Shown here: piece after piece, positions 1 through 5,785 of the stretch | Layout of the letters: each line of letters opens with the position of its first letter | How positions within the stretch are numbered: position 1 is the stretch's first letter | Translations under genes and position numbers: made by a program | The notes under the pieces: model-generated | Database searches by the model: none | Told to the model about the DNA's origin: nothing | Seen by the model: only the letters and a program-made list of their open reading frames with translations | Assembly (NCBI GenBank): GCA_003647755.1 | Contig: QMNL01000108.1 | Span: forward strand, 1 to 6,204 | Length of the DNA: 6,204 bases | Origin: Candidatus Coatesiibacteriota bacterium | GTDB lineage: Bacteria; B130-G9 | Reading direction: 5' to 3'

Positions 1-3
1 AAA

Positions 4-132
4 CAGCCCTGAAAGGGCTGAACATAGCCCTATGGAGGGGGTGTTCGACCCCCTCAGGGTCGCGAAGAATACCAATGTGAACCAATCCCGTAGGTTGCAC
101 CTACGGCTACTATTGTAGTCCCCTTTCGGGGA
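4..132. repeat. Cluster of short palindromes (REP-like composite element)
   Basis: Five perfect inverted repeats lie head to tail: 4-10 with 14-20 (CAGCCCT, 3-nt loop), 35-42 with 48-55 (GAGGGGGT, 5-nt loop), 88-95 with 99-106 (CCGTAGGT, 3-nt loop), 107-110 with 115-118 (CTAC/GTAG), and 119-123 with 128-132 (TCCCC/GGGGA). A short CATA/TATG pair sits at 23-34. The packing of GC-rich hairpins with tiny loops, and no open frame worth calling, resembles the dispersed intergenic palindromic elements seen in many bacterial genomes. No T-run follows any hairpin, so an intrinsic terminator is unlikely. Whether this is a multicopy family cannot be seen from a single copy; the element may also continue left of the window. 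Confidence 0.6.
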
Positions 133-277
133 ACTGAAACCCAGCATCACCTCAATCCCAATTCCACTCTTGTTTCGCCCAAAACACCGCCCCGAAACCA
201 ACAACACAACACATCGCAATCACAAAATGCGAAAACTCCTGTAGTGTGACGAGGTTGCTTCCATGATCTAGCGAATA
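133..277. other. Intergenic stretch with no supported feature
   Basis: Between the palindrome cluster and the duplicated promoter element there is no gene with a usable start and ribosome site on either strand, no clear hairpin and no good promoter match. A minus-strand frame (152-313) reads without stops and has a hydrophobic run, but lacks a standard start codon. Together with the palindromes and promoters, the whole region 1-433 upstream of the operon appears non-coding. Confidence 0.5.
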
Positions 278-317
278 ATGCTTGAACAGCTGAGTGACAA
301 CGCATATATACAGTTAC
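278..317 (+). promoter_or_regulatory. Promoter-containing 40-bp direct repeat, upstream copy (P1)
   Basis: This is the first copy of a 40-bp element repeated at 350-389 with three mismatches. It contains TTGAAC at 282-287, a 17-bp spacer, and TATATA at 305-310, close to the sigma-70 consensus in both boxes and exact in spacing. A transcript would start near 317, giving a leader of roughly 115 nt before the first operon gene at 434. It could instead be an operator or activator site that happens to include promoter-like boxes. The promoter call rests on sequence match only. Confidence 0.55.
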
Positions 318-349
318 ACTCTTTGGTATATGTTGTAGTCGGATGAAAG

Positions 350-389
350 ATGCTTGAACAGCTGAGTGAGAACGTATATATACAGTAAC
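350..389 (+). promoter_or_regulatory. Promoter-containing 40-bp direct repeat, downstream copy (P2)
   Basis: This second copy of the 40-bp element keeps TTGAAC at 354-359 and TATATA at 377-382 with the same 17-bp spacer. The three differences from the upstream copy lie outside the two hexamers. The predicted start near 389 leaves a leader of about 45 nt, with the ribosome site AAGGAG at 421-426 seven bases before the ATG at 434. It is the best candidate for the main promoter of the four-gene operon. The precise 72-bp spacing between copies places them about seven helical turns apart. Confidence 0.6.
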
Positions 390-433
390 CCGTCAAATGT
401 AATTGCTACTCAGAGTGTATAAGGAGCAAGGAA

Positions 434-817
434 ATGGCCAAACTGAAAATCCAGGACCTGAAAAGGATCAGAGACGAGTCAAGACGGACTGTCCTTCTCA
501 GGGAAGGGACGGCAAAAGCCAAGGTGACTGTGCACATGGGCACCTGCGGGATTGCGGCTGGTGCACGAGAGATCATGGACCAGATTTTGCGACTCGTTGA
601 GAAGCACAACCTTCAGGATGTTATGGTTACTTCCTCGGGATGTGCGGGCATGTGCAGCCACGAGCCCATGATGACGGTCGAATACCGGTACACCGCGCCC
701 GTCAAATACATTGATTTGAACGAAGAGAAAGTAGCCAAGATATTCGAGAAGCATATCCTAAACGGCGAACCTGTGCCAGAATATGCACTTGGCGTCGGCT
801 CCGAATCGATGTATTAA
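434..817 (+). CDS. HndB-like small (2Fe-2S) ferredoxin-domain protein
   Basis: This 127-residue protein has a thioredoxin-like [2Fe-2S] fold of the type found in HndB, a small subunit of NADP-reducing hydrogenases. After a charged N-terminal helix (about 1-25) come HMGTCGIAAGA around residues 34-44 and GCAGMC at 69-74, giving Cys38, Cys70 and Cys74. The first cysteine of the classical C-x4-C pair is replaced by His34, so cluster ligation may be incomplete or unusual. The second half is clearly paralogous to the N-terminal domain of the next gene: both share a KH-x-LQD segment, a GC-x-G-x-C motif and a G-x-PVP ending. The start is firm: AAGGAG at 421-426, seven bases before ATG. It is first in the operon, 67 bp before the NuoF-like gene. 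The likely role is an auxiliary electron-transfer or scaffold subunit of a cytoplasmic complex. It lacks the helical N-terminal part of a full NuoE/HndA protein, so it is not that subunit. Confidence 0.85.
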   Translation: MAKLKIQDLKRIRDESRRTVLLREGTAKAKVTVHMGTCGIAAGAREIMDQILRLVEKHNLQDVMVTSSGCAGMCSHEPMMTVEYRYTAPVKYIDLNEEKVAKIFEKHILNGEPVPEYALGVGSESMY

Positions 818-871
818 GTCCGACGCGCTGAACGTCAAGCGATGAAAGCATTCTTGTCTTGAGATTTAGAA

Positions 872-880
872 GAGGAAGGG
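872..880 (+). promoter_or_regulatory. Ribosome binding site fixing a TTG start
   Basis: GAGGAAGGG lies four bases before TTG at 885. No ATG or GTG lies in this frame between the upstream stop and Cys11/Cys16 of the encoded [2Fe-2S] domain, and the first internal ATG is residue 25, beyond both ligands. The TTG is therefore the only start that keeps the domain whole. Confidence 0.8.
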
Positions 881-884
881 AACA

Positions 885-2675
885 TTGAAACCTAAAAGAA
901 CACATATCCTTGTGTGCACGGGCACTGGCTGTGTCTCGGCCGGCGCCTTCGACATTATGGAGGCGCTCAAAACCGAGATTAAGAAGCATGAATTGCAGGA
1001 TGAGATCGCGGTCGTCCCCACTGGATGCAATGGTTTCTGCGAGAACGGTCCTCTGGTTCTGTTCGAGCCTGAAGGGATTTTTTATCGGCGCTTAAAAGTC
1101 CAAGATATACCTTTTCTTGTGGAGGAGCACTGCCTGAAGGGCCGGCCGGTGCCGAGTTTGATGTACACGCCGCCCAAGGAGAAGTCGCCGATCCCCGCCA
1201 TGAAGGACATCGAGTTCTTCAAGCACCAGAAGCTGGTTGTTCTGCGTAACCGTGGTAGGATCGACCCGGAGAGAATCGAGGACTACATAGCGTTTGACGG
1301 CTATATGGGGCTTGCCAAGGCACTAGAGATGAGTCCGGAGGAGATAATCGAAGAGGTGAAGGTCTCTGGCCTGAGGGGGCGCGGCGGTGCTGGCTTCCCG
1401 ACAGGGACAAAATGGCAAGTTTGCAGGGACCAACCCAGCACCCCGAAGTATTTGGTCTGCAATGCGGACGAGGGCGACCCCGGAGCGTTCATGGACAGAA
1501 GTGTCTTAGAGGCTGATCCGCACGCGATCATCGAGGGGATGATTATCGGGGCCAGGGCGATCGGCGCGGAGCAAGGTTTCATCTACGTTCGGACCGAGTA
1601 TCCTCTTGCTGTGCAGCGCATCAAAAAGGCGATCCAGCAGGCCGAGGAGAATGGGCTTCTGGGCGAGGGTATCCTTGGCAGTGATCTCAAGTTCACGCTG
1701 TCCGTCGTGCAAGGCGCAGGTGCATTCGTCTGCGGCGAGGAGTCAGCGCTTATGCAATCCATTATGGGAAAGGTAGGAAGGCCAAAGCAACGGCCTCCCT
1801 TCCCCGCACAGAAAGGACTTTGGGGCAAGCCGACCAACATTAACAACGTCGAGACCTGGGCGAATATCCCGCAGATCATTCTCAACGGCGGCGAGTGGCT
1901 CGCCGGGCTGGGAACGGAGAATAGCAAAGGCACGAAGATATTCTCGCTCGTCGGGAAGGTGAACAACACAGGCCTGGTCGAGGTCCCGATGGGGATCAAG
2001 ATCAGGGAGATCGTTTACGGGATTGGTGGAGGCATTCTGGGTGGTAGAAAGTTCAAGGCAGTTCAGACTGGCGGCCCATCGGGAGGGTGTCTGCCAGAAT
2101 CGATGCTGGACATGCCGATAGACTACGAGAGCCTCAAAAGCGTGGGGTCAATGATGGGGTCCGGTGGCCTCATCGTGATGGACGATAAAACGTGCATGGT
2201 CGATGTCGCGCGCTATTTCACAGACTTCCTTGCCCACGAGTCATGCGGCAAATGCTTCACTTGCAGGAAAGGCCTTGAACGGATGTTGGAGATACTGACC
2301 AATATATGCGATGGCAAGGGGAAGGAAGGCGATGTTGAGCTGCTGGAAGAGCTCGCTATTATGGTCAAGGAGGCCTCGATGTGCGCTCTGGGGCAAACCG
2401 CTGGGAACCCAGTTCTTTCCACTATTCGCTACTTCAGGGATGAGTACGATGCGCACATTAGAGAGCGTAGATGCCCAGCCGGTTTCTGCAAAGCGCTTAT
2501 TACCTACTCTATCCTTGAGGATAAATGTGTTGGCTGCGGTGCGTGTGCTAGAGCTTGTCCAGTCGATGCAATCTCCGGTGAGAAGAAACAGGTTCACAAG
2601 ATTGACGCGGACAAATGCATTAAGTGCGGTGCGTGTGCTGAGGTCTGCAAGTTCGACGCGATAGATAAAAGTTGA
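885..2675 (+). CDS. hndC: NuoF/HydB/HndC-type NAD(P)H-binding flavoprotein subunit
   Basis: This 596-residue protein has the full HydB/HndC architecture rather than that of plain respiratory NuoF. Residues 1-95 form a thioredoxin-like [2Fe-2S] domain (Cys11, Cys16, Cys48, Cys52). Residues about 110-345 form the FMN/NAD(H) domain, with GRGGAGFPTGTKW at 165-177, NADEGDPGAF at 193-202 and GAGAFVCGEESAL at 277-289. An SLBB-type region spans about 350-430. The NuoF [4Fe-4S] site is ESCGKCFTCRKG (Cys454, Cys457, Cys460) with Cys500. A C-terminal ferredoxin domain binds two [4Fe-4S] clusters (Cys548/551/554/558 and Cys578/581/584/588). A further pair, Cys530 and Cys535, could contribute to the metal site near this junction seen in HydB relatives. 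The known family role is to exchange electrons between NAD(P)H and FMN and pass them along iron-sulfur clusters to or from ferredoxin. NAD versus NADP preference cannot be read here. The gene is second in the operon, 18 bp before gene 3. Confidence 0.93.
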   Translation: MKPKRTHILVCTGTGCVSAGAFDIMEALKTEIKKHELQDEIAVVPTGCNGFCENGPLVLFEPEGIFYRRLKVQDIPFLVEEHCLKGRPVPSLMYTPPKEKSPIPAMKDIEFFKHQKLVVLRNRGRIDPERIEDYIAFDGYMGLAKALEMSPEEIIEEVKVSGLRGRGGAGFPTGTKWQVCRDQPSTPKYLVCNADEGDPGAFMDRSVLEADPHAIIEGMIIGARAIGAEQGFIYVRTEYPLAVQRIKKAIQQAEENGLLGEGILGSDLKFTLSVVQGAGAFVCGEESALMQSIMGKVGRPKQRPPFPAQKGLWGKPTNINNVETWANIPQIILNGGEWLAGLGTENSKGTKIFSLVGKVNNTGLVEVPMGIKIREIVYGIGGGILGGRKFKAVQTGGPSGGCLPESMLDMPIDYESLKSVGSMMGSGGLIVMDDKTCMVDVARYFTDFLAHESCGKCFTCRKGLERMLEILTNICDGKGKEGDVELLEELAIMVKEASMCALGQTAGNPVLSTIRYFRDEYDAHIRERRCPAGFCKALITYSILEDKCVGCGACARACPVDAISGEKKQVHKIDADKCIKCGACAEVCKFDAIDKS

Positions 2676-2693
2676 ATAATAAGGAGTGCTGGA

Positions 2694-3398
2694 ATGCCCA
2701 AATTGACGATTGACGGGATTGAGGTGGAGGTGGAAAAGGGGACCACGCTCTTAGAGGCGATTAGGTTCCTGGGAATCCATGTCCCGACGCTTTGCCACAA
2801 TGATGGATTGACTCCCTTAGGTGCTTGCAGGCTCTGTATAGTGGAGATAGGCAAGCCACCGCGGTCAAAAATTGTCACCTCGTGCACCTATCCCGCGGAG
2901 GATGGCCTTTACGTTCGTGCGAACTCAGAGAAAGTGATCAAGCTCAGGAAGCTGATCATAGAGTTGATGATGGCAACAGTTCCAAGTTCGAAGACCATTC
3001 AGGACCTCGCCTCGAAGTTTGGCGTAACGCAGTGCAGGTTCGAGCCGGAACATGAGGAATGTATCCACTGCGGCCTCTGTGTGAGGATGTGCGAGGAGCA
3101 GATGATGGCAGGCGCAATTGGTTTTGCCCAGAGGGGCAAGGACATGGTGATCACCACACCGTTTGACAAGACATCAGATATCTGCCGTCAATGCGGCGCG
3201 TGTATGTATATATGTCCGTGCTGTGAGTTGCGATGCCAGGGCCCGAACGCCGAGACTACGGTCTGTAATGGATGCTTGAACCTGGAGCCGCCGTGTCTCG
3301 ATACCTATGATGACAAGATGTGTTTCCTTGACCCGTGTGCAGCCTGCGAGCTGGCGGGTCCGTTCAGGTCGGACATGAAAAAGAAAGATGAAGCTTAG
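2694..3398 (+). CDS. HndD/NuoG N-terminus-like iron-sulfur protein without a catalytic domain
   Basis: This 234-residue protein matches the electron-relay N-terminus of NuoG or [FeFe]-hydrogenase HydA/HndD. A plant-type [2Fe-2S] domain spans about 1-80 (Cys34, Cys45, Cys48, Cys64). A double [4Fe-4S] ferredoxin domain follows, with Cys123/126/129/133 and Cys164/167/170/174. The His-plus-three-Cys [4Fe-4S] motif normally lying between them is absent; residues about 85-113 are a helical linker ending near Cys114. No H-cluster or molybdopterin domain follows. Instead, residues 175-234 form a short tail with nine cysteines (176, 177, 181, 191, 194, 201, 210, 215, 218) and a lysine-rich end. AAGGAG at 2681-2686, seven bases before ATG, fixes the start. 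The likely role is an electron wire between the NuoF-like subunit and the flavoprotein encoded downstream. It is intact as a reading frame rather than visibly truncated, so loss of the catalytic domain looks like its natural form. Confidence 0.88.
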   Translation: MPKLTIDGIEVEVEKGTTLLEAIRFLGIHVPTLCHNDGLTPLGACRLCIVEIGKPPRSKIVTSCTYPAEDGLYVRANSEKVIKLRKLIIELMMATVPSSKTIQDLASKFGVTQCRFEPEHEECIHCGLCVRMCEEQMMAGAIGFAQRGKDMVITTPFDKTSDICRQCGACMYICPCCELRCQGPNAETTVCNGCLNLEPPCLDTYDDKMCFLDPCAACELAGPFRSDMKKKDEA

Positions 3399-3407
3399 GA
3401 GTTTCAG

Positions 3408-3467
3408 TTGAGTAAACAATCAGAGAATAGATTTGTTGGTGTGAGAGACCTTAGGAGGAACCAATGA
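3408..3467 (+). CDS. Possible 19-codon ORF overlapping the next start (tentative)
   Basis: A TTG at 3408 lies six bases after AGGAG (3397-3401), which itself overlaps the stop of the preceding gene. The frame runs 19 codons and ends in a TGA that overlaps the ATG of the glutamate-synthase-like gene as ATGA. The predicted peptide begins MSKQSENRF and is basic at its end. This layout would suit translational coupling or a leader peptide, but the frame is short enough to occur by chance. The downstream gene has its own strong AGGAGG, so coupling is not required. Confidence 0.2.
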   Translation: MSKQSENRFVGVRDLRRNQ

Positions 3468-5044
3468 CCCTAACCAAATTGAACGCTACTGCCGCAACCC
3501 TCTCAAAGAACAGGACTGAGGGGTCTGTCAGTCCCAGCAGCGGAATGTGTGTTACCTGTATTGACGGCTGTGTTGGGATGTGCGAGATAGGCAAGTCGGC
3601 CTATAGAGGACATGAGGTGATCTATCCTCAGCCCTTCGGCATCATCACGACTGGCGCCGAGAAAGAATACCCTCTTGATTACTCATATCTAACGATTCTC
3701 GGCACGGCCACGGGCGCGGTCGGGATCGAGGCCGATAGCGACAAGGCGCTCTTCCCTAACGTGGTGCTTGAGAGAAAGATCGGCAAGAACGACCCAATTA
3801 AGGTCAAACTGCCATTCGTGATACCGGGGCTTGGTTCGACCAATATCGCCAAGCAGAACTGGGAGGGACTCGCCATCGGGTCTGCGCTCGCGGGCACAAT
3901 CGTTACCATCGGCGAAAACGTCGTTGGGATGGATGTGGATTCGACGATCAAAAATGGAAAGGTAGTCGATGCACCTGACCTGTCGTGGAGGATCAAGACG
4001 TTCTTTGATTGGCAGCGTGACGGCTACGGGGACATTGTTGTTCAGGCGAACATCGAGGACACAAAGCTCGGCGTACTGGAATATGCCATAAAGGAGTGCG
4101 GAGCCCAGACCGTGGAGCTCAAGTGGGGACAGGGAGCAAAGGATATCGGTGGCGAGGTCAAGATCAAGGACCTGAAAAAGGCGCAATTGCTCTATAAACG
4201 TGGTTATATTGTTTTGCCTGACCCGACCGACCCAGCAGTAATCGAGGCCTTCGAGCGCGGCTCATTCCGCGAGTTCGAGCGCCATTCAAGAGTCGGCATG
4301 GTCAACCTTGATGACTTTCTCGAGAGAGTCGAGGAGCTGAGAAAAGCTGGCGCAAAGCGCGTCTTTCTGAAGACGGGAGCCTACCGTCCTGCGGACCTCG
4401 CGAGGGCGGTCAAGTATTCATCTATTGCTGGCATCGATCTGCTCACCGTTGACGGTGCAGGCGGCGGCACTGGCATGAGCCCATGGCGGATGATGAACGA
4501 ATGGGGCATCCCATCACTTGAGCTTCACACTCTTACATATCAGTTCTGTGACAGGCTAGCTAAAAAGGGCAAGTATGTCCCAGATATAGCGCTGGCGGGC
4601 GGCATAACTTTTGAAGACCAGATATTCAAGGCGCTGTCTCTATGTTCCCCCTATGCCAAGCTAGTTGGTATGGCGCGTGCACCGCTGGCGGCGGCGATGG
4701 TTGGAAAGACAATAGGCAAGAGGCTAGAAGCGGGCGACTTGCCCGTGTTCATCGAGCGCTTCGGCTATTCCAAGGACGAGATATTCGTTACCGCTCCACA
4801 GCTGAGAAAGGAGTTCGGCGAGAAATTTGATGACATCCCGACCGGGGCAATCGGCCTTTATAGCTATTACGAACGACTCGCACAAGGACTTAGGCAGATG
4901 ATGGCCGGTGCGAGGAAGTTCGGCCTCGAGCACATGACACGCCACGACCTCGGAAGCCTTACTAGAGAATGCGAGGCCACGACCGGAATCCCATACATCA
5001 TGGACCTGGACAAGGAGGAAGTGGACAAAATCCTCGACGCGTAA
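3464..5044 (+). CDS. FMN-binding glutamate-synthase-family protein (GltB central domain)
   Basis: This 526-residue protein is the operon's predicted catalytic subunit. Residues about 55-480 form the FMN-binding beta/alpha barrel of glutamate synthase domain 2. Recognisable segments are ELKWGQGAKDIGGEV at 218-232, FLKTGAYRP at 301-309, VDGAGGGTGMSP at 329-340 and the phosphate-binding ALAGGITFEDQIFKAL at 376-391. Ahead of the barrel sits Cys29-x2-Cys32-x3-Cys36-x3-Cys40, suited to an iron-sulfur cluster. The N-terminal glutaminase domain and the C-terminal GXGXG domain of full-size GltB are missing. The cysteine triad that binds the 3Fe-4S cluster in GltB is also missing: after the barrel's GG motif there is only Cys394, then alanine-rich sequence. 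The family reaction is reductive transfer of an amino group to 2-oxoglutarate, but without a glutaminase the nitrogen donor is unknown and a different substrate is possible. AGGAGG at 3453-3458 lies five bases before ATG. It is the last gene, 65 bp after gene 3, and is followed by a terminator. Confidence 0.88.
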   Translation: MTLTKLNATAATLSKNRTEGSVSPSSGMCVTCIDGCVGMCEIGKSAYRGHEVIYPQPFGIITTGAEKEYPLDYSYLTILGTATGAVGIEADSDKALFPNVVLERKIGKNDPIKVKLPFVIPGLGSTNIAKQNWEGLAIGSALAGTIVTIGENVVGMDVDSTIKNGKVVDAPDLSWRIKTFFDWQRDGYGDIVVQANIEDTKLGVLEYAIKECGAQTVELKWGQGAKDIGGEVKIKDLKKAQLLYKRGYIVLPDPTDPAVIEAFERGSFREFERHSRVGMVNLDDFLERVEELRKAGAKRVFLKTGAYRPADLARAVKYSSIAGIDLLTVDGAGGGTGMSPWRMMNEWGIPSLELHTLTYQFCDRLAKKGKYVPDIALAGGITFEDQIFKALSLCSPYAKLVGMARAPLAAAMVGKTIGKRLEAGDLPVFIERFGYSKDEIFVTAPQLRKEFGEKFDDIPTGAIGLYSYYERLAQGLRQMMAGARKFGLEHMTRHDLGSLTRECEATTGIPYIMDLDKEEVDKILDA

Positions 5045-5072
5045 GTGAGGCGCCAATTAAACAGCAAGAGCG

Positions 5073-5110
5073 AAGCGCCTCGTGCCCTAAGCGGTGCGAG
5101 GCGCTTTTTT
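5073..5110 (+). terminator. Rho-independent terminator of the operon
   Basis: AAGCGCCTCG (5073-5082) pairs perfectly with CGAGGCGCTT (5097-5106). The stem may extend by four more pairs, two of them G-U, to leave a six-base loop. The run TTTTTT at 5105-5110 follows directly. The site begins 29 bases after the TAA of the glutamate-synthase-like gene. There is no matching T-run in the opposite direction, so it should stop only plus-strand transcription and not serve the converging minus-strand genes. Confidence 0.93.
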
Positions 5111-5135
5111 GCTTTGGTCCGAAATAGTGTGCCTA

Positions 5136-5565
5136 TCAAACCGGTGGGCCGGCCTCCAGATAGGTCTTCAGATGTTCAAAAACACCACGACTAACTGTTT
5201 CAGCCAGCTGAAGCAAGTGCGATCCCTCTTTCCTGTCGGCAGGCGGGTAGTCTCCCGGATAGCGAAACTCGACACCATGGACGGTCAGATCGCTTGCTCC
5301 CATAACTGACTTGCAGAGTCTCGCGTCAACCGGTTTCAAATGGCGAAGTAGTTGCCTTATGTCGTGCGTCTTCGCAAAACTCCACCTGATGCCGGATAAG
5401 CAGAGCCTTGAGGTACTTCTCTGCTGCCTGTTGAGCGTGGAAACCTACTGCTTCGTAATCATGATCGAGCTCCTCAAGCAGAATGCGCGCAGCCTCGAGG
5501 TCACGATTGGCCTTGACCAATCACTGATGCACAAGGTCCCAGATTACCCGTTCACGGCTTCTCAT
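5136..5565 (-). pseudogene. HEPN-domain protein, disrupted by a nonsense codon and a frameshift
   Basis: Read on the minus strand from an ATG at 5565-5563, this would be a HEPN protein of about 142 residues, near the usual family length. The start of the HEPN helix bundle is clear (ANRDLEAARILLEEL, then FHAQQAAEKYLKALL). Two lesions break it. Codon 15 is TGA (5523-5521) between Gln and Leu-Val-Lys-Ala, where relatives typically have Trp (TGG). A run of four T (5379-5376) is one base too long. Dropping one T restores EFAKTHDIRQLLRHL, the expected HEPN sequence, and continues through a VEFRYPGDYP segment to the stop at 5136. HEPN proteins paired with MNT nucleotidyltransferases form toxin-antitoxin systems, the HEPN part often acting as an RNase. 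The start overlaps the end of the MNT fragment by 14 bp, the usual arrangement. Either lesion alone could be a sequencing error; both together favour a pseudogene. Confidence 0.85.
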
Positions 5566-5785
5566 AAAGCACTCGTCCATACTTGTTGGCTGGATAAGCA
5601 AGGCCACCTATGACGTCTTTTTCCTCCTGGAATTGCTCCTCGCCCATCACCCAGAGATCAACCCATACCGGCAAATCCGGCGGCAACAGAGCGCGTAAAC
5701 GCCTCTGCTCGCGCCGTTTGTCTGGGACGCCCGCCTCAACAACAACAAGGTCGATATCGCTCTCAGTTCCCGCAGCGCCAGGCGA
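5552..5785 (-). pseudogene. MNT-type nucleotidyltransferase, 5'-truncated fragment
   Basis: A minus-strand frame of 77 codons without a conventional start reads GTESDIDLVVVEAG (about 5770-5729), then PVWVDLWVMGEEQF and finally YGRVLYEKP, stopping at 5552. SDID is the metal-binding D-x-D of minimal nucleotidyltransferases, and the Asp in VWVDLWV fits the third catalytic acid. The preceding part, about 30-40 residues including the FGS helix start that binds the nucleotide phosphates, is missing; an in-frame TAG lies at 5788-5786. Recognisable homology fades near 5775, inside the 3' end of the ecfT frame, which suggests a deletion or fusion junction there. It sits directly before, and overlaps, the broken HEPN gene, so the pair is a decayed HEPN-MNT module. 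It is not expected to be active. Confidence 0.8.

Noticed and set aside
152..313. Minus-strand open frame of 53 codons ending with a membrane-like hydrophobic run (HFVIAMCCVVGFGAVFW)
   Set aside because: It has no ATG, GTG or TTG start before the hydrophobic run and no ribosome site, and a stop closes it upstream. It covers the upstream 40-bp repeat, and the three differences between repeat copies all change the encoded residue, so conservation is at the DNA level. A remnant of a gene cannot be fully excluded.
278..389. CRISPR array
   Set aside because: Only two repeat copies occur, they differ at three positions, and each contains promoter boxes; there are no further units or cas genes.
885..2675. 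Part of a respiratory complex I operon
   Set aside because: The NuoF-like protein carries the extra N- and C-terminal iron-sulfur domains of HydB/HndC, and there are no membrane subunits and no full NuoE or NuoG in the operon.
2694..3398. [FeFe]-hydrogenase large subunit
   Set aside because: Only the N-terminal electron-relay part is present; none of the H-cluster cysteine motifs or the rest of the hydrogenase domain follows before the stop codon.
5376..5379. Programmed frameshift in the HEPN gene
   Set aside because: A T4 run alone is a weak slip site, no stimulating structure is evident, and the gene also has a nonsense codon and a truncated partner.
5521..5523. TGA read as tryptophan (alternative genetic code)
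   Set aside because: The HndC-like gene ends in TGA at 2673-2675, where readthrough would run over the ribosome site and start of the next gene. The same HEPN gene also has a frameshift, so decay explains the TGA better.
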